A stretch of DNA of 64,000 bases, from positions 62,001-126,000 of the forward strand of contig NZ_JAAOIW010000007.1 in the NCBI RefSeq assembly GCF_011440305.1. The letters are read 5' to 3'. Source of the DNA: Paenibacillus agricola. Its GTDB lineage: Bacteria; Bacillota; Bacilli; Paenibacillales; NBRC-103111. The position numbers and the translations under genes are program-made. Below the pieces are notes generated by a model, which was not told where the DNA came from, made no database searches, and saw only the letters and a list, made by a program, of their open reading frames with translations. Positions 29,501 through 37,912 of this stretch are shown one piece after another; position 1 is the first letter of the stretch, and each line of letters opens with the position of its first letter.

Positions 29501-30387
29501 AAGATAGCAGTGCTATCGTTAAATTCAGTGTAATCCCAACCACAGGAGCTGACATTTTAATTAAAAAGCCCGGACAATCACGGGACATTTCTTCCGTCTT
29601 CGACTTTAGCGTTTCTGTGGGTACCGATACCATCAGTGCCTTCGCCAAACCGCTGACGATCCAGTGGAAAGTTGACCTTCCTCAAGACGTTCAGCCCGCG
29701 AAGCTGGGTGTATACACCTTTAACTTGTCCAAGCAAAGCTGGGACTATGTCGGTGGAAAAAGTGATGCCGATGGGATGATTACATTTACAACCAACCATT
29801 TTTCGCAATTCGTTGTGCTCGAATACAACAAAACCTTTTCGGATATGACCACACATTGGGCCAAACCCGAGGTTGAACAACTGGCAACCAAATTTATCGT
29901 AACGGGCATTTCCGATAACATGTTTGCCCCTGAGCAGAAGCTAACCCGCGCTGAATTCGCGGCATTGCTCGTCCGGACGCTTGGCATAACAGCAGTCAAG
30001 GGCACGGGTACCTTCCAAGATGTGCAGCCAACTGACTGGTACCATGATGTCGTCTACCAAGCGTACGGTGCAGGCCTCATTGAAGGGTTAGATGCCTCTA
30101 CCTTCGCCCCTAGCCAGCTTATCTCGCGTGAACAGATGGCAGCCATGATTATGCGAGCCTACAGCCTTGGAACGGGAAAACAAGAAAGTGATATCATCAT
30201 CACACAAGAAGTGAACTTCATCGATGGAGAGCAGACCAGCAGTTGGGCGCAAAATAGTGTGCGACTTGCTAATGGTGTAGGTTTGCTGGGCGGTTTCCCA
30301 GATGGCAGCTTCAAGCCCCAAGATACAGCCAGCCGCGCCCAAGCGGCAGTACTGATCAAACGCCTGCTTGATACCATAGAAAAATAA
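26590..30387 (+). CDS. Secreted subtilisin-like protease with cadherin-like, poly-Gly and SLH domains
   Basis: A 1265-residue surface protease. Signal peptide (1-24); propeptide (about 50-125); S8 domain with catalytic D172 (IDSGVD), H205 (NGHGTHVAG) and S377 (GTSMSAPF). About 550-850 holds three cadherin-like beta-sandwich repeats. Residues 855-882 are 28 consecutive Gly. A beta-rich domain of unknown type follows (885-1075), then three SLH domains (about 1080-1262) that bind secondary cell wall polymer. The start is GTG 26590 after AAGGAGG. It is monocistronic with its own terminator. The protease is probably held on the cell surface by the SLH region. Confidence 0.93.
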   Translation: MKKTIHILLSTLLLCGLWSGTAGAQLNETEALFSSSQIVDNTAVSSFHKAFIPNQVLVKYKPGTASAASPFSASPMVSIKSMETDDHVGAIKLELSAGSDVYHTIKELNNNPDVLYAQPVYTYQLSAPSVSAVVYGDDLQPQQWGIKASHLDSLWEKVPASKRGLVKIAIIDSGVDFDHPDLVGSLDKGVNFITPSALPNDDNGHGTHVAGIAAAITNNNVGIAGVAGGVRILPVKVTNAEGSGNSRTIGQGIIWAADQGASVINLSLGGDTVDPYLQDTIQYAQKLGSLVVAAAGNESNHAAGLDAPISYPAAYPGVISVGAINEPTAENISNNQTESYTYANFSNVGPELKLVAPGVRIYSTLLGGAYGNKSGTSMSAPFVTGLAAMVKAADPSLAASQLQTIITATATDLGAVGRDNNYGNGLIDGARAFETPRLLLEPTLSPATVATATYTYMPITINANDFNGDLNTSLQSTTSGNVVLKVSQYIPASGQWVATDTAPDKVVALSGGAAFVGLELPLAGLYSVSAIAESNAVDKLYIPSNTLYSREFLPASDTTLSAISINNSAIAITPNRSYYEATVDAPIASVVINATAASAKATITINGQAFQAASGSRTVSLNQGENFITVTVIAENFTTQTYTLLIYKKYASSNNYISKIYYDEGVLVTPFNKETSHYTLYVSNSTKNLAFAALLENKEATLVIDGAATPDATLHISRQLQTGSNPFYVIVTAPDGSARNYVFNIVRLFGELSTGMLKNVTINSGGVVTSPLFNPELYSYQAIVDYSITNLSLYLMPILPSTSVKLNNIAVTDDTPVNVSLNVGDNTFTATTIGIDGATKTYTFTITRRPAVISGGGGGGGGGGGGGGGGGGGGGGGGGGGGATTTENTTGTISVPVAVVITASNEQLKNELEALDQTKITIDAKTGNTGSGVQVQFSASILQLATDKNKSIFIDTGRQVFELPPGAIEVQDSSAIVKFSVIPTTGADILIKKPGQSRDISSVFDFSVSVGTDTISAFAKPLTIQWKVDLPQDVQPAKLGVYTFNLSKQSWDYVGGKSDADGMITFTTNHFSQFVVLEYNKTFSDMTTHWAKPEVEQLATKFIVTGISDNMFAPEQKLTRAEFAALLVRTLGITAVKGTGTFQDVQPTDWYHDVVYQAYGAGLIEGLDASTFAPSQLISREQMAAMIMRAYSLGTGKQESDIIITQEVNFIDGEQTSSWAQNSVRLANGVGLLGGFPDGSFKPQDTASRAQAAVLIKRLLDTIEK
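29152..29235 (+). repeat. GGY trinucleotide tract encoding 28 glycines
   Basis: 28 uninterrupted GGC/GGT codons within the protease gene. The third-base pattern shows that codons 8-17 (29173-29202) and 18-27 (29203-29232) are an exact 30-base tandem duplication. Copy changes would keep the reading frame and alter linker length. Confidence 0.95.
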
Positions 30388-30400
30388 CCAGCAACAGCAA

Positions 30401-30436
30401 AAAGGGACTTAAGGCATAATATCCTTAAGTCCCTTT
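30401..30436. terminator. Bidirectional terminator between the protease and DUF6157 genes
   Basis: A 14-base-pair stem AAAGGGACTTAAGG / CCTTAAGTCCCTTT with an 8-base loop. The T-run is stronger on the minus side (TTTTTG) than on the plus side. Confidence 0.85.
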
Positions 30437-30507
30437 CTATCATAATAAACCTTCGTAGCAGTAAACTGCTATAGGCGGAGTTGACATTGAAGTTTAAAAA
30501 TACAGCT

Positions 30508-30936
30508 TTACGAAGTCGCAACCCGTTTGTTACGCATCGCCTTAAGGAGTGTCAGTTTATTGCCTGCTTGCTCCAGAAAGTCCCGATATTCTGGCGTTTC
30601 TTTGCCATAAATAGCAATTCGTCCAACCTCATTGTAGTGAACGCCCCAGCCATATTTCTTCGGAAGTTGGGAGGCTCTTAGGCAGGGATGTGATTTTTTG
30701 AATAGATCTTCTCGAATCTGCCGGAGAATATCCCCTGATTGATCAAGCGGAATACCCTTGTGGAGCAGATACACTTGAAAAAGCAACTCCTCATGGTTAT
30801 AGAAATAAGGATGCTCCTTTAGAAGCTCGTATTGTATAATGTGTGCAGGCTTTGCTTCTTTTTTAGAAATTGGAACAACACCATATTCAACCGGGCAATC
30901 AGCAGCGACTTGAATAAACGTAGCTACATACGACAA
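30508..30936 (-). CDS. DUF6157-family protein
   Basis: A soluble protein of about 142 residues, which I recognise as DUF6157-like from its start (SYVATFIQVAADCPV) and from motifs HPYFYNHEELLFQVY and KKYGWGVHYNEVGRIA. The family has no established function. The best start is TTG 30936, preceded by AAGGGGGTG; upstream in-frame codons lack conservation with the expected N-terminus. It is monocistronic and shares the hairpin terminator with the convergent protease gene. Confidence 0.72.
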   Translation of the reverse strand: MSYVATFIQVAADCPVEYGVVPISKKEAKPAHIIQYELLKEHPYFYNHEELLFQVYLLHKGIPLDQSGDILRQIREDLFKKSHPCLRASQLPKKYGWGVHYNEVGRIAIYGKETPEYRDFLEQAGNKLTLLKAMRNKRVATS

Positions 30937-31134
30937 TCTTCCCACCCCCTTGTTAAGCTTAGGCAAAAATTTCCATGACCCTATCATAGCAAATAAATCA
31001 TACTGAACCTATTACCGAAAGGCTATTTGATACAAGTAAATTCATTATAGACAGAACATTTCCAAAGCATGCGAATTCTGGACGCGCATTGTAGCACTAT
31101 GTATGATGTGATCCCATTAAATTTCACCTTGTTA

Positions 31135-31172
31135 TTACTACCTTTACTACCTTTACTACCTTTACTACCTTA
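31135..31172. repeat. Four tandem copies of a 9-base unit
   Basis: ACTACCTTT is repeated four times (last copy imperfect) within a 400-base AT-rich non-coding stretch (30937-31342) that separates DUF6157 from the transposase-like gene. Nothing else in the stretch is recognisable. Confidence 0.85.
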
Positions 31173-31342
31173 TGAGCATTATCCCCATTATTCAGGAACT
31201 TCCACCACTCAATAACCATTTATTAAATATGTTAACTATGCCTCGTTAACTACATGCACTGGTCATACCTCTAGCTGGTAACGAACCTGATCGTGGATAG
31301 TCACCTAAACATGCTTATTATCAGCCCATTTTTGTGTGCCAG

Positions 31343-32215
31343 TTAACCGATTAAAGCTGAGTAAGTAAGCGTGGGTATACTGACACATTGACGAGTTAGA
31401 TGAGTGAACATTGAAATACCTGCGTTTTCAAGCTTCATATTTATCCGATAACTAAACTCATCAAGATAAGCCTGTAAATGTTTGGGACCGATCCCATTAA
31501 ATTTGTTGCTAATCCAGCAACTAGCTTCATGTACAATGTCCACAAGTTTTTTAAAGCGAAGCGGACTAAAACGGGCAGTTACACATTGTACATCAACAGT
31601 GCCAGGCGCTACCTGATATTTAATAAATACTTTTGTTCCATCAGGCACTACTAAACGCTCACGCAGATGCTCATTGGCAACAAGTTTGATTTTAATACAG
31701 GCTGGTTCTCCCTTATCGGTGATGGAGGCACCAATCAATAGAGGCTGTTCCTTTGGATGCCGTAATACTGAAGCATTATGTGGATTCCCATATATAGCAC
31801 TATTGATCCTTACAATACCTGAAAGCAACTTTCCAGCATCCTGGTTCATAGCGTAGCGTATTTTATGAAGCATCAACCAAGCCGTTTTATAAGTTACACT
31901 AATAGCAGCACGAAGCTGAACAGCATTGACGCCAGTAGGCTGAAATGAGACAAGGAGCAGAGCATGGAACCATTTTTGCAGAGAGGTTTTACTGCCTTCC
32001 ATCACTGTTCCAGCGAGAAGTGAAGATTGATGACGGCAAGCCGCGCACTCAAATAGTGGAATTTTACGAGTTGTGATTTTATAAGCACGGTTATGCCCAC
32101 AGTATCTACAAGTAAACCCATTTGACCATTTTGTGGCCATCAGTGCTTCTATGCATGCTGCCTCCGTACTATAATGATCAAGCAACTTTTCCAAAATCAT
32201 CAGCCCATCCGTCAA
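31343..32215 (-). CDS. IS1595-type transposase homologue lacking catalytic residues
   Basis: About 290 residues with the IS1595 layout: N-terminal zinc ribbon (CRYCG and CAACRHQSSL), the helical GTVMEGSKTSLQKWFHALL region, a DDE-like domain and the KHLQAYLDEFSYRIN C-terminal motif. The position of the first catalytic Asp (usually VEVDEAYIG) reads VRINSAIYG, and the usual TDG motif is replaced around VFIKYQV. The frame is open throughout. GGAG precedes TTG 32215 by 11 bases; GTG 32227 is an alternative. No terminal inverted repeats are apparent. It is either a decayed element or a domesticated DNA-binding protein. Confidence 0.72.
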   Translation of the reverse strand: MTDGLMILEKLLDHYSTEAACIEALMATKWSNGFTCRYCGHNRAYKITTRKIPLFECAACRHQSSLLAGTVMEGSKTSLQKWFHALLLVSFQPTGVNAVQLRAAISVTYKTAWLMLHKIRYAMNQDAGKLLSGIVRINSAIYGNPHNASVLRHPKEQPLLIGASITDKGEPACIKIKLVANEHLRERLVVPDGTKVFIKYQVAPGTVDVQCVTARFSPLRFKKLVDIVHEASCWISNKFNGIGPKHLQAYLDEFSYRINMKLENAGISMFTHLTRQCVSIPTLTYSALIG

Positions 32216-32356
32216 TGTTATGCACACTCCTTTATGGAATACTACACATCTTCAGTAATCTCATCTGATCATATCTTCCAGATACTTTATCCATTAATTA
32301 TACCAAACATATGTTCCATTTACAAATATTGTTTGTTTTTTAATAAGAAACGGGAT

Positions 32357-32401
32357 TAAAAAAAGAAAAGACAGCTCCACCTGTGTAAAGGGGATACTGT
32401 C
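32357..32401 (-). terminator. Terminator of the GDSL hydrolase gene
   Basis: GACAG/CTGTC outer stem with inner CTCC/GGGG pairing (32370-32401), followed on the minus strand by TTTTCTTTTTTT. Confidence 0.8.
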
Positions 32402-32454
32402 TATAAGGATTCAAACTAACTATTGCCCTCGCTGAACATGATTGTCCTTTTTGC

Positions 32455-33489
32455 TCATAACAGATGAGGATGAGCCTCAATTATAGGTTGCAGCTTGCCT
32501 GCTAAATTATAACCCATCTGGATATGCCCCGCTTCAGACGGATGGAGAAGATCGCAGCTAAGCCCTGCCTTATCCGATAAAATATCGCTTCCCTCGATCA
32601 GATGCAAATTCGGGCGGGATTGTGCAGCAACGAGTTCCCTTAAAATTTGCCTATAGACATCGTCCCTCAATGAAGTCTCATCGGGCTCTTTAAGCCAATT
32701 AGAAAAATTCGGATAGGTGGTAATTACCACAATGGGCTTATCTGGATGCTTACGTGTGATTTGTTCAATCAAATAAGTCGTTCGCATCTTAAATTCCTCC
32801 GGTGTAAACCACCTGCGCATATTGATGCCTAACTCTAGTGTAGCCAAGTCCCAATCTTCCCGCCCCACTAAGTAGTCGACCACTTCGGTTTCACACAAGC
32901 AGGCGCCGCTAAGACCTTGGTTTAGAACGTCCACCTTCAGCAGCCTAGCAGCTTGCTGGATGTAAGTATTCACATTATTAAGCGCTGCTCCCCCATGTGT
33001 GATCGAAGATCCGTAAGCAAGCCATCGCAGCTTGGGCACTTCATCTGCATGCGGAGGTCGTACAGCATGGCCAAATGTATCGAGCTCGTGAAAAATGGCA
33101 TTGTAACGGCAAGTAAATATTCGCCATACATCCGTGGAAAAACGGCCCGCTTGCAGGAGCTCCGGCTTGATTTTATCGAACAGCTCTGGCTTTTCCAAGA
33201 GGATCGTATGCCTTACTCCAGGTTGCAGCCTATGGTGAGAGTGGACATAATCTCCCTTGAACACCATCAAGTCACCCGTTGTTTCAAGCGCTTCCATAGT
33301 AAGGCGAATCTTCCCGGCTTCCGTCACAAAACGGATCTCGCATCCGCTCGATTGAGTCGCCGCCATGCGGCCTTGGTCACCCATGCTGGCGCGGATTGAC
33401 TGCGGAAAGCGTTGCAGCTTTAAGCCCGAACGAAGTGGATTTTCCTCCAGCTCAGCTATATTATGAAATTCCATTTGATAAGCTCGCAT
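32455..33489 (-). CDS. SGNH/GDSL-family hydrolase
   Basis: A 344-residue probable esterase. The N-terminal third (about 1-145) is a beta-sandwich often attached to carbohydrate-acting SGNH enzymes. The catalytic domain shows block I YGSSITHGG with the Ser nucleophile, block II NQGLSG, block III ELGINMR and block V DLLHPSEAGH with the Asp/His pair. No signal peptide is seen. The motif set suggests a cytoplasmic carbohydrate or acyl esterase. GAGGA lies 8 bases before ATG 33489. A cluster of DnaA-box-like sites lies 85-145 bases upstream. Confidence 0.85.
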   Translation of the reverse strand: MRAYQMEFHNIAELEENPLRSGLKLQRFPQSIRASMGDQGRMAATQSSGCEIRFVTEAGKIRLTMEALETTGDLMVFKGDYVHSHHRLQPGVRHTILLEKPELFDKIKPELLQAGRFSTDVWRIFTCRYNAIFHELDTFGHAVRPPHADEVPKLRWLAYGSSITHGGAALNNVNTYIQQAARLLKVDVLNQGLSGACLCETEVVDYLVGREDWDLATLELGINMRRWFTPEEFKMRTTYLIEQITRKHPDKPIVVITTYPNFSNWLKEPDETSLRDDVYRQILRELVAAQSRPNLHLIEGSDILSDKAGLSCDLLHPSEAGHIQMGYNLAGKLQPIIEAHPHLL

Positions 33490-33572
33490 TTAATCATTCC
33501 TCACTTTTGTAAAGGATGTTAAAATTTATAATTCCCATTATATCACAGTGATTCTGAGCCTGAGGATAATAG

Positions 33573-33634
33573 CTATCCATAGGTTATCCACAATTTGTCC
33601 ACAAAATAGCCCACTTATCAACAATTTATCAACA
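33573..33634 (+). promoter_or_regulatory. Cluster of DnaA-box-like sites
   Basis: TTATCCACA (33584-33592, perfect box), TTGTCCACA (33595), TTATCAACA (33615) and TTATCAACA (33626), plus a weaker CTATCCATA (33573), all in the same orientation. Start-to-start distances are 11, 11, 20 and 11 bases, so the boxes lie on nearly the same helical face. They lie between two minus-strand genes, not near dnaA. Confidence 0.65.
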
Positions 33635-33706
33635 TTTATACCAACTAGCTACAAATAGCTCACAAGAATGCAAGTATTGATAAGTAGGTTTATAGCGTAT
33701 TGTAGC

Positions 33707-34846
33707 TTACTGCTTAGCTTGTGCATCAAAGGAACGGATAACCTGCTCGGCCGTCTGTTCCAGCAATTCAGCAGCCCTACTCATGGCCTCCTGGAGTGTC
33801 ATTGGACCGGTCACTATGCTATGGACGCTTGTGATTCCAACCTCGTATAAGGCCTCAATACCTCGGCCAACAGATCCTGCTAAACAAATCGTCGGTACGC
33901 CGAATTTCTTGGCTTCTTGGGCGATGCCCATCGGTGTTTTGCCTGAGGCTGTCTGGAAATCGATTTGCCCTTCACCGGTAATAACCAAATCGGCACCCTG
34001 CAGATGGTCCTGCAAACGCGAATATTCAATTACGATATCAATCCCTCGTTTGATTGAAGCCTCGAAAAATGCTAAAAAAGCTCCACTGATCCCCCCTGCC
34101 GCTCCTGCTCCGGGAAGCTCATGCACCCGTTTACCCGTTTTCGCAGCAATCAGGTCAGCCCATGCCACCATATTCAGCTCTAGTTTCTCTACGATTTCAG
34201 GCGTCGCACCTTTTTGCGGACCGAATACATGGGATGCCCCTTGCGCACCCACGAACGGATTCTGCACGTCAGAGGCGATTAGAAAGCGGGATTCAGCAAT
34301 ACGCGGATCCCACTCGCTATCATCAATCACAGCAATGCGGCTTAATGTACCGCCCCCATAGCCTACGGAGTTTCCCTCGGCATCCAGCAGCTTCATACCT
34401 AAAGCCTGCAGCATGCCCGCTCCGCCATCATTCGTCGCGCTGCCACCCAGCGCCAATAGAAAGCTGCGGCAGCCCGCATCCAGTGCTTTGCGGATCAGCT
34501 CGCCAGTTCCATACGTAGTCGCGACCAGCGGGTTGCGCTTCTCCGTAGGGATTAAGTATAAGCCGGATGCGCTGGCCATCTCGATAACAGCCGTCTGATC
34601 CGGCTCCAGCAGCCCATACTCGGCTGCAACGAGGACGCCGAGCGGCCCGGTTACCGTCGCTGGCACCTTTGTGCCGCCAGCTGCGGCAATTAGGCAATCC
34701 AGCGTGCCTTCCCCGCCATCTGCGACCGGTACGAGAATGGTTTGTGCTTGCGGCATGTACCTTTTAATGCCTCGTTCAATCGCTTTAGTTGCGTCATTGG
34801 CACTAATGCTGCCTTTGAATGAATCGGGGGCTATAATAATTTTCAT
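33707..34846 (-). CDS. glxK: Glycerate kinase
   Basis: A 379-residue kinase of the GarK/GlxK family that phosphorylates D-glycerate. The N-terminus KIIIAPDSFKGSISANDA, the VADGGEGTLD motif, the LLALGGSATNDGGAGMLQALG stretch (core GGSATNDGG) and DLVITGEGQIDFQT are all family hallmarks. It is divergent from a CdaR-type regulator 172 bases away, a common arrangement for glycerate or sugar-diacid catabolism. AAGGTGG precedes ATG 34846. No other diacid genes are in the window. Confidence 0.93.
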   Translation of the reverse strand: MKIIIAPDSFKGSISANDATKAIERGIKRYMPQAQTILVPVADGGEGTLDCLIAAAGGTKVPATVTGPLGVLVAAEYGLLEPDQTAVIEMASASGLYLIPTEKRNPLVATTYGTGELIRKALDAGCRSFLLALGGSATNDGGAGMLQALGMKLLDAEGNSVGYGGGTLSRIAVIDDSEWDPRIAESRFLIASDVQNPFVGAQGASHVFGPQKGATPEIVEKLELNMVAWADLIAAKTGKRVHELPGAGAAGGISGAFLAFFEASIKRGIDIVIEYSRLQDHLQGADLVITGEGQIDFQTASGKTPMGIAQEAKKFGVPTICLAGSVGRGIEALYEVGITSVHSIVTGPMTLQEAMSRAAELLEQTAEQVIRSFDAQAKQ

Positions 34847-35018
34847 AAGAAATCCACCTTCCTATACATGCATTGGTTATAATAATTAAGTATAAGGGAT
34901 TGCAATCGAAAAATATTCAGTTATTACCAATAAAAATAGGATGAAATCCGAGTGGTTTTTTGTATGTTAGTGGAGCGTAGATTTATGAGAAAATTGCTAA
35001 AAGGGCAGGGGGGTTGGC

Positions 35019-36113
35019 ATGATGCTAACTGTTGAAATGGCTGAGCATATTGTCCGCGAAACCATGGAACGATTACATAGGAACATCAATATGATGGACA
35101 CCTCTGGGCGCATCATCGCTTCCGGCGACCGCTTCCGGCTAGGGGAGCAGCATGAAGGGGCGGTCGAAGCGATCCGAACGGGACAGCCGCTCCTAATCGA
35201 CGAAGCGAACCGGGAGGAATGGAAGGGATGCCAATGCGGGATTAACATCCCTGTGCTGTTTCACCAGCAAATTGTTGGTGTAATCGGTATAACGGGACAA
35301 CCGGCTGAGGTGTCAGAGCTTGGCGAACTGGTGAAGATGGCCACAGAACTAATGCTGAATCAAGCTTTCCTTTTATCCCAAAAGGAATGGCGCAACCGCA
35401 CCAAAGAAATCGTCATCGAGGAGCTGCTTAAAGCCGGTTCGGACGCCCGTAAGATAGAAGAGCGCCTGCAGCTACTTCGATTGCAGCTACAAGCGCCTTT
35501 TTATGTGATAATGGTGCGAACAGAATCCAGCTTTTCCTACAATGATCCGCTTGCTGCCAAAATTGAGCTCTGGCTAGGGGGCAAGCACGAGCTGGTTGGA
35601 GTATTAGATACGCATCGGCTATTCATTCTGCTCTCTAAAATGGACCAGGACCGCCTGAGCAGCAGGCTGGATTGGCTCTCCGCAGAGCTTTACCAATCTG
35701 GTCTCCAGTTTCAGATTGGATGCTCCTTGCAGGTCACAGGGCTTGATGCCGTTGCTATAGCCTATCAGGAAGCTGAAGCGGCACTTCGTTATGGCAGTAA
35801 GGACAAGCCTTGGAGCAGCTATGCTGGGCTGGAGCCGCAAACCATTGTCCAAAAATCTGATGAAGCTACAAAGCAACGGTTCGTTAAACGGATTTTCCCA
35901 GATTTATCAGAGCAATCCGTACTTACTTTGCAAACCTTCTTTAATTGCGATCTGAATATTCAGGAAGCGGCGCAGGCCTTGTTCGTGCACAGAAATACTT
36001 TAATTTATCGCCTGAAGCGCATCAAGGAGCTGACTGGCTACGATCCACAAAGCTTTAAAGACGCCGCAGCACTGCAAATCGCCATATGGATTTATGAGCA
36101 CCCAGACAATTAG
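35019..36113 (+). CDS. cdaR: CdaR-type sugar diacid regulator
   Basis: A 364-residue transcription regulator. The N-terminal diacid-recognition domain (about 1-135) contains NMMDTSGRIIASGD and IGVIGITGQP-like motifs, a GGDEF-like middle region follows, and the C-terminal PucR-type helix-turn-helix reads LNIQEAAQALFVHRNTLIYRLKRIKELTG (core VHRNTLIYRLKRI). CdaR proteins activate glycerate, glucarate and galactarate genes. The divergent glycerate kinase gene is its likely target. Two adjacent ATGs (35019 and 35022) follow an AGGGGGG site. Confidence 0.92.
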   Translation: MMLTVEMAEHIVRETMERLHRNINMMDTSGRIIASGDRFRLGEQHEGAVEAIRTGQPLLIDEANREEWKGCQCGINIPVLFHQQIVGVIGITGQPAEVSELGELVKMATELMLNQAFLLSQKEWRNRTKEIVIEELLKAGSDARKIEERLQLLRLQLQAPFYVIMVRTESSFSYNDPLAAKIELWLGGKHELVGVLDTHRLFILLSKMDQDRLSSRLDWLSAELYQSGLQFQIGCSLQVTGLDAVAIAYQEAEAALRYGSKDKPWSSYAGLEPQTIVQKSDEATKQRFVKRIFPDLSEQSVLTLQTFFNCDLNIQEAAQALFVHRNTLIYRLKRIKELTGYDPQSFKDAAALQIAIWIYEHPDN

Positions 36114-36125
36114 CCTTTACACACC

Positions 36126-37778
36126 TTAAACAACAAACGAGCTTTTCAAAGATACAATGCGATTAAACACGGGCTTGCTAGGCTCTGAAAGCTTAGGATC
36201 CACGTTAAAATAACCATGGCGGAAAAATTGCAGCTTGTCATGTGCTTGGGTTGAACTCATATTGGGCTCCACGAAGCCTTGAATGACCTCCAAAGAATTC
36301 GGATTAATGTGCTCCATAAATGAATCGCTGTCGCCTTTTTCCTCATCCAGAATCAAAGGCTCGTACAAACGGAACTCAGCTGGCAGCGCTTGGCTTGCTT
36401 CCACCCAATGGATCGTCCCCTTCACCTTGCGTCCCGAAAACCCGCTGCCACTTTTCGTTTCGATATCGTAGGTGCAGTGGATTTCTATTACATTCCCCTG
36501 TTCATCCTTGACAAAATCATTGCATTTTATAAAATAGGCATTTTTAAGGCGTACCTCGTTGCCTGGAAACAGACGGAAATATTTGTTGGGCGGATTTTCC
36601 ATAAAATCATCTTGCTCAATATAAATTTCCCGAGAGAACGGGATTTCACGATTGCCCAGCTCTGGATTCTCGGAATTATTTTCGGCCTCTAGCAATTCTG
36701 TCTGACCTTCTGGATAATTCGTGATTACAACCTTTAGCGGCCGAAGCACAGCCATCGTTCTCAAAGATTTCAGCTTCAAATCCTCGCGGATAAAATGCTC
36801 CAGCAGCCGCTCGTCGACCGTGCTGTTGCTTCTGGCAACCCCTACTTCACGCACAAAGCTTCGGATTGCTTCCGGTGTAAAGCCCTTGCGGCGCAGCCCA
36901 CTTATAGTTGGCATGCGTGGATCATCCCAAGCATCGACGATTTTCTCATCGACCAGCTGCTTGAGGAACCGTTTGCTCATTACCGTATTGGTAATATTGA
37001 GGCGTGCAAATTCGTATTGCTTCGGTTGGTGCTCCATCTCGCATTCTTGGACGACCCAATCGTAAAATGGGCGTTGGTCTTCAAATTCCAGTGTGCAAAT
37101 CGAATGGGTTACGCCTTCAATTGCATCCTCTAACGGATGGGCATACGCATACATGGGATAGATACACCATTGGTCGCCAGTATTGTGATGCGTCGTATGT
37201 GAAATGCGGTACAAGGCCGGGTCCCGCAAGTTGATATTGGGCGAGCTCATGTCAATTTTGGCGCGCAATATTTTATCGCCATCCTTGAATTCACCGGCAC
37301 GCATACGTGCAAACAGATCCAAATTCTCCTCGATGCTGCGATTGCGGTGAGGGCTATCCTGACCGGGTTGGGTCAATGTTCCTCGGGTAAGGCGCATTTC
37401 CTCGGCAGATTGGTCATCGATATAAGCTTTTCCTTTTTTAATTAGCAGCACAGCTCTCTGGTACATTTCTTCGAAATAATCCGAGGCAAAAAACAAACCA
37501 TCCCACTCGAAGCCCAGCCACCGGACGTCCTCTTTAATGGCTTCCACATATTCGTTATCCTCTTTAAGAGGATTCGTATCGTCAAAACGCAGATTCGTTC
37601 GCCCCTTGAATTCGTCAGCCAGCTCAAAATTAAGGCAAATCGATTTGGCATGGCCAATGTGCAAATAACCGTTGGGTTCCGGAGGGAAGCGGGTGATGAT
37701 TTGGTCAACCTTGCCCGATTGTAAATCGTCAATTACAATATTTTTAATAAAATGGGAGGATGCAGACGGATTATCCAA
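36126..37778 (-). CDS. glnS: Glutaminyl-tRNA synthetase
   Basis: A 550-residue class I synthetase that charges tRNA-Gln directly. [16 protein letters not shown] holds the HIGH motif at residues 40-43, VMSKRFL is the KMSKS-type loop, and the C-terminal half is the two-barrel anticodon-binding region of GlnRS. Most Bacillota instead use the Glu-tRNA-Gln amidotransferase route, so this enzyme is lineage-restricted. The start is TTG 37778 after AAAGG; no better start exists before the conserved [10 protein letters not shown]. It follows murI by 134 bases in the same direction. Confidence 0.95.
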   Translation of the reverse strand: MDNPSASSHFIKNIVIDDLQSGKVDQIITRFPPEPNGYLHIGHAKSICLNFELADEFKGRTNLRFDDTNPLKEDNEYVEAIKEDVRWLGFEWDGLFFASDYFEEMYQRAVLLIKKGKAYIDDQSAEEMRLTRGTLTQPGQDSPHRNRSIEENLDLFARMRAGEFKDGDKILRAKIDMSSPNINLRDPALYRISHTTHHNTGDQWCIYPMYAYAHPLEDAIEGVTHSICTLEFEDQRPFYDWVVQECEMEHQPKQYEFARLNITNTVMSKRFLKQLVDEKIVDAWDDPRMPTISGLRRKGFTPEAIRSFVREVGVARSNSTVDERLLEHFIREDLKLKSLRTMAVLRPLKVVITNYPEGQTELLEAENNSENPELGNREIPFSREIYIEQDDFMENPPNKYFRLFPGNEVRLKNAYFIKCNDFVKDEQGNVIEIHCTYDIETKSGSGFSGRKVKGTIHWVEASQALPAEFRLYEPLILDEEKGDSDSFMEHINPNSLEVIQGFVEPNMSSTQAHDKLQFFRHGYFNVDPKLSEPSKPVFNRIVSLKSSFVV

Positions 37779-37850
37779 TTACAATCAACCTTTCTCATGC
37801 AGTAGTTTATACCCTATCATACACAAAAACGCCACGAAATATAATGCTTG

Positions 37851-37905
37851 AATCTATGAATCTATGAAATTTCTTGTAAACTCCTTGAAATGCACTTGAA
37901 ATGCA
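37851..37905. repeat. Two short tandem repeats between murI and glnS
   Basis: AATCTATG is repeated twice at 37851-37866 and CTTGAAATGCA twice at 37884-37905, both perfect and adjacent. They lie in the glnS upstream region; no function is evident. Confidence 0.75.
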
Positions 37906-37912
37906 TTCCTGT

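Noticed and set aside
29112-29648. Proline-rich protein on the minus strand
   Set aside because: It is the antisense of the poly-Gly tract and has no ribosome site.
31134-31172. CRISPR array
   Set aside because: Units are 9 bases with no spacers and no cas genes are present.
33573-33634. Chromosomal replication origin
   Set aside because: No dnaA, dnaN, gidA or rnpA nearby, no AT-rich unwinding element, and only five boxes in 62 bases.
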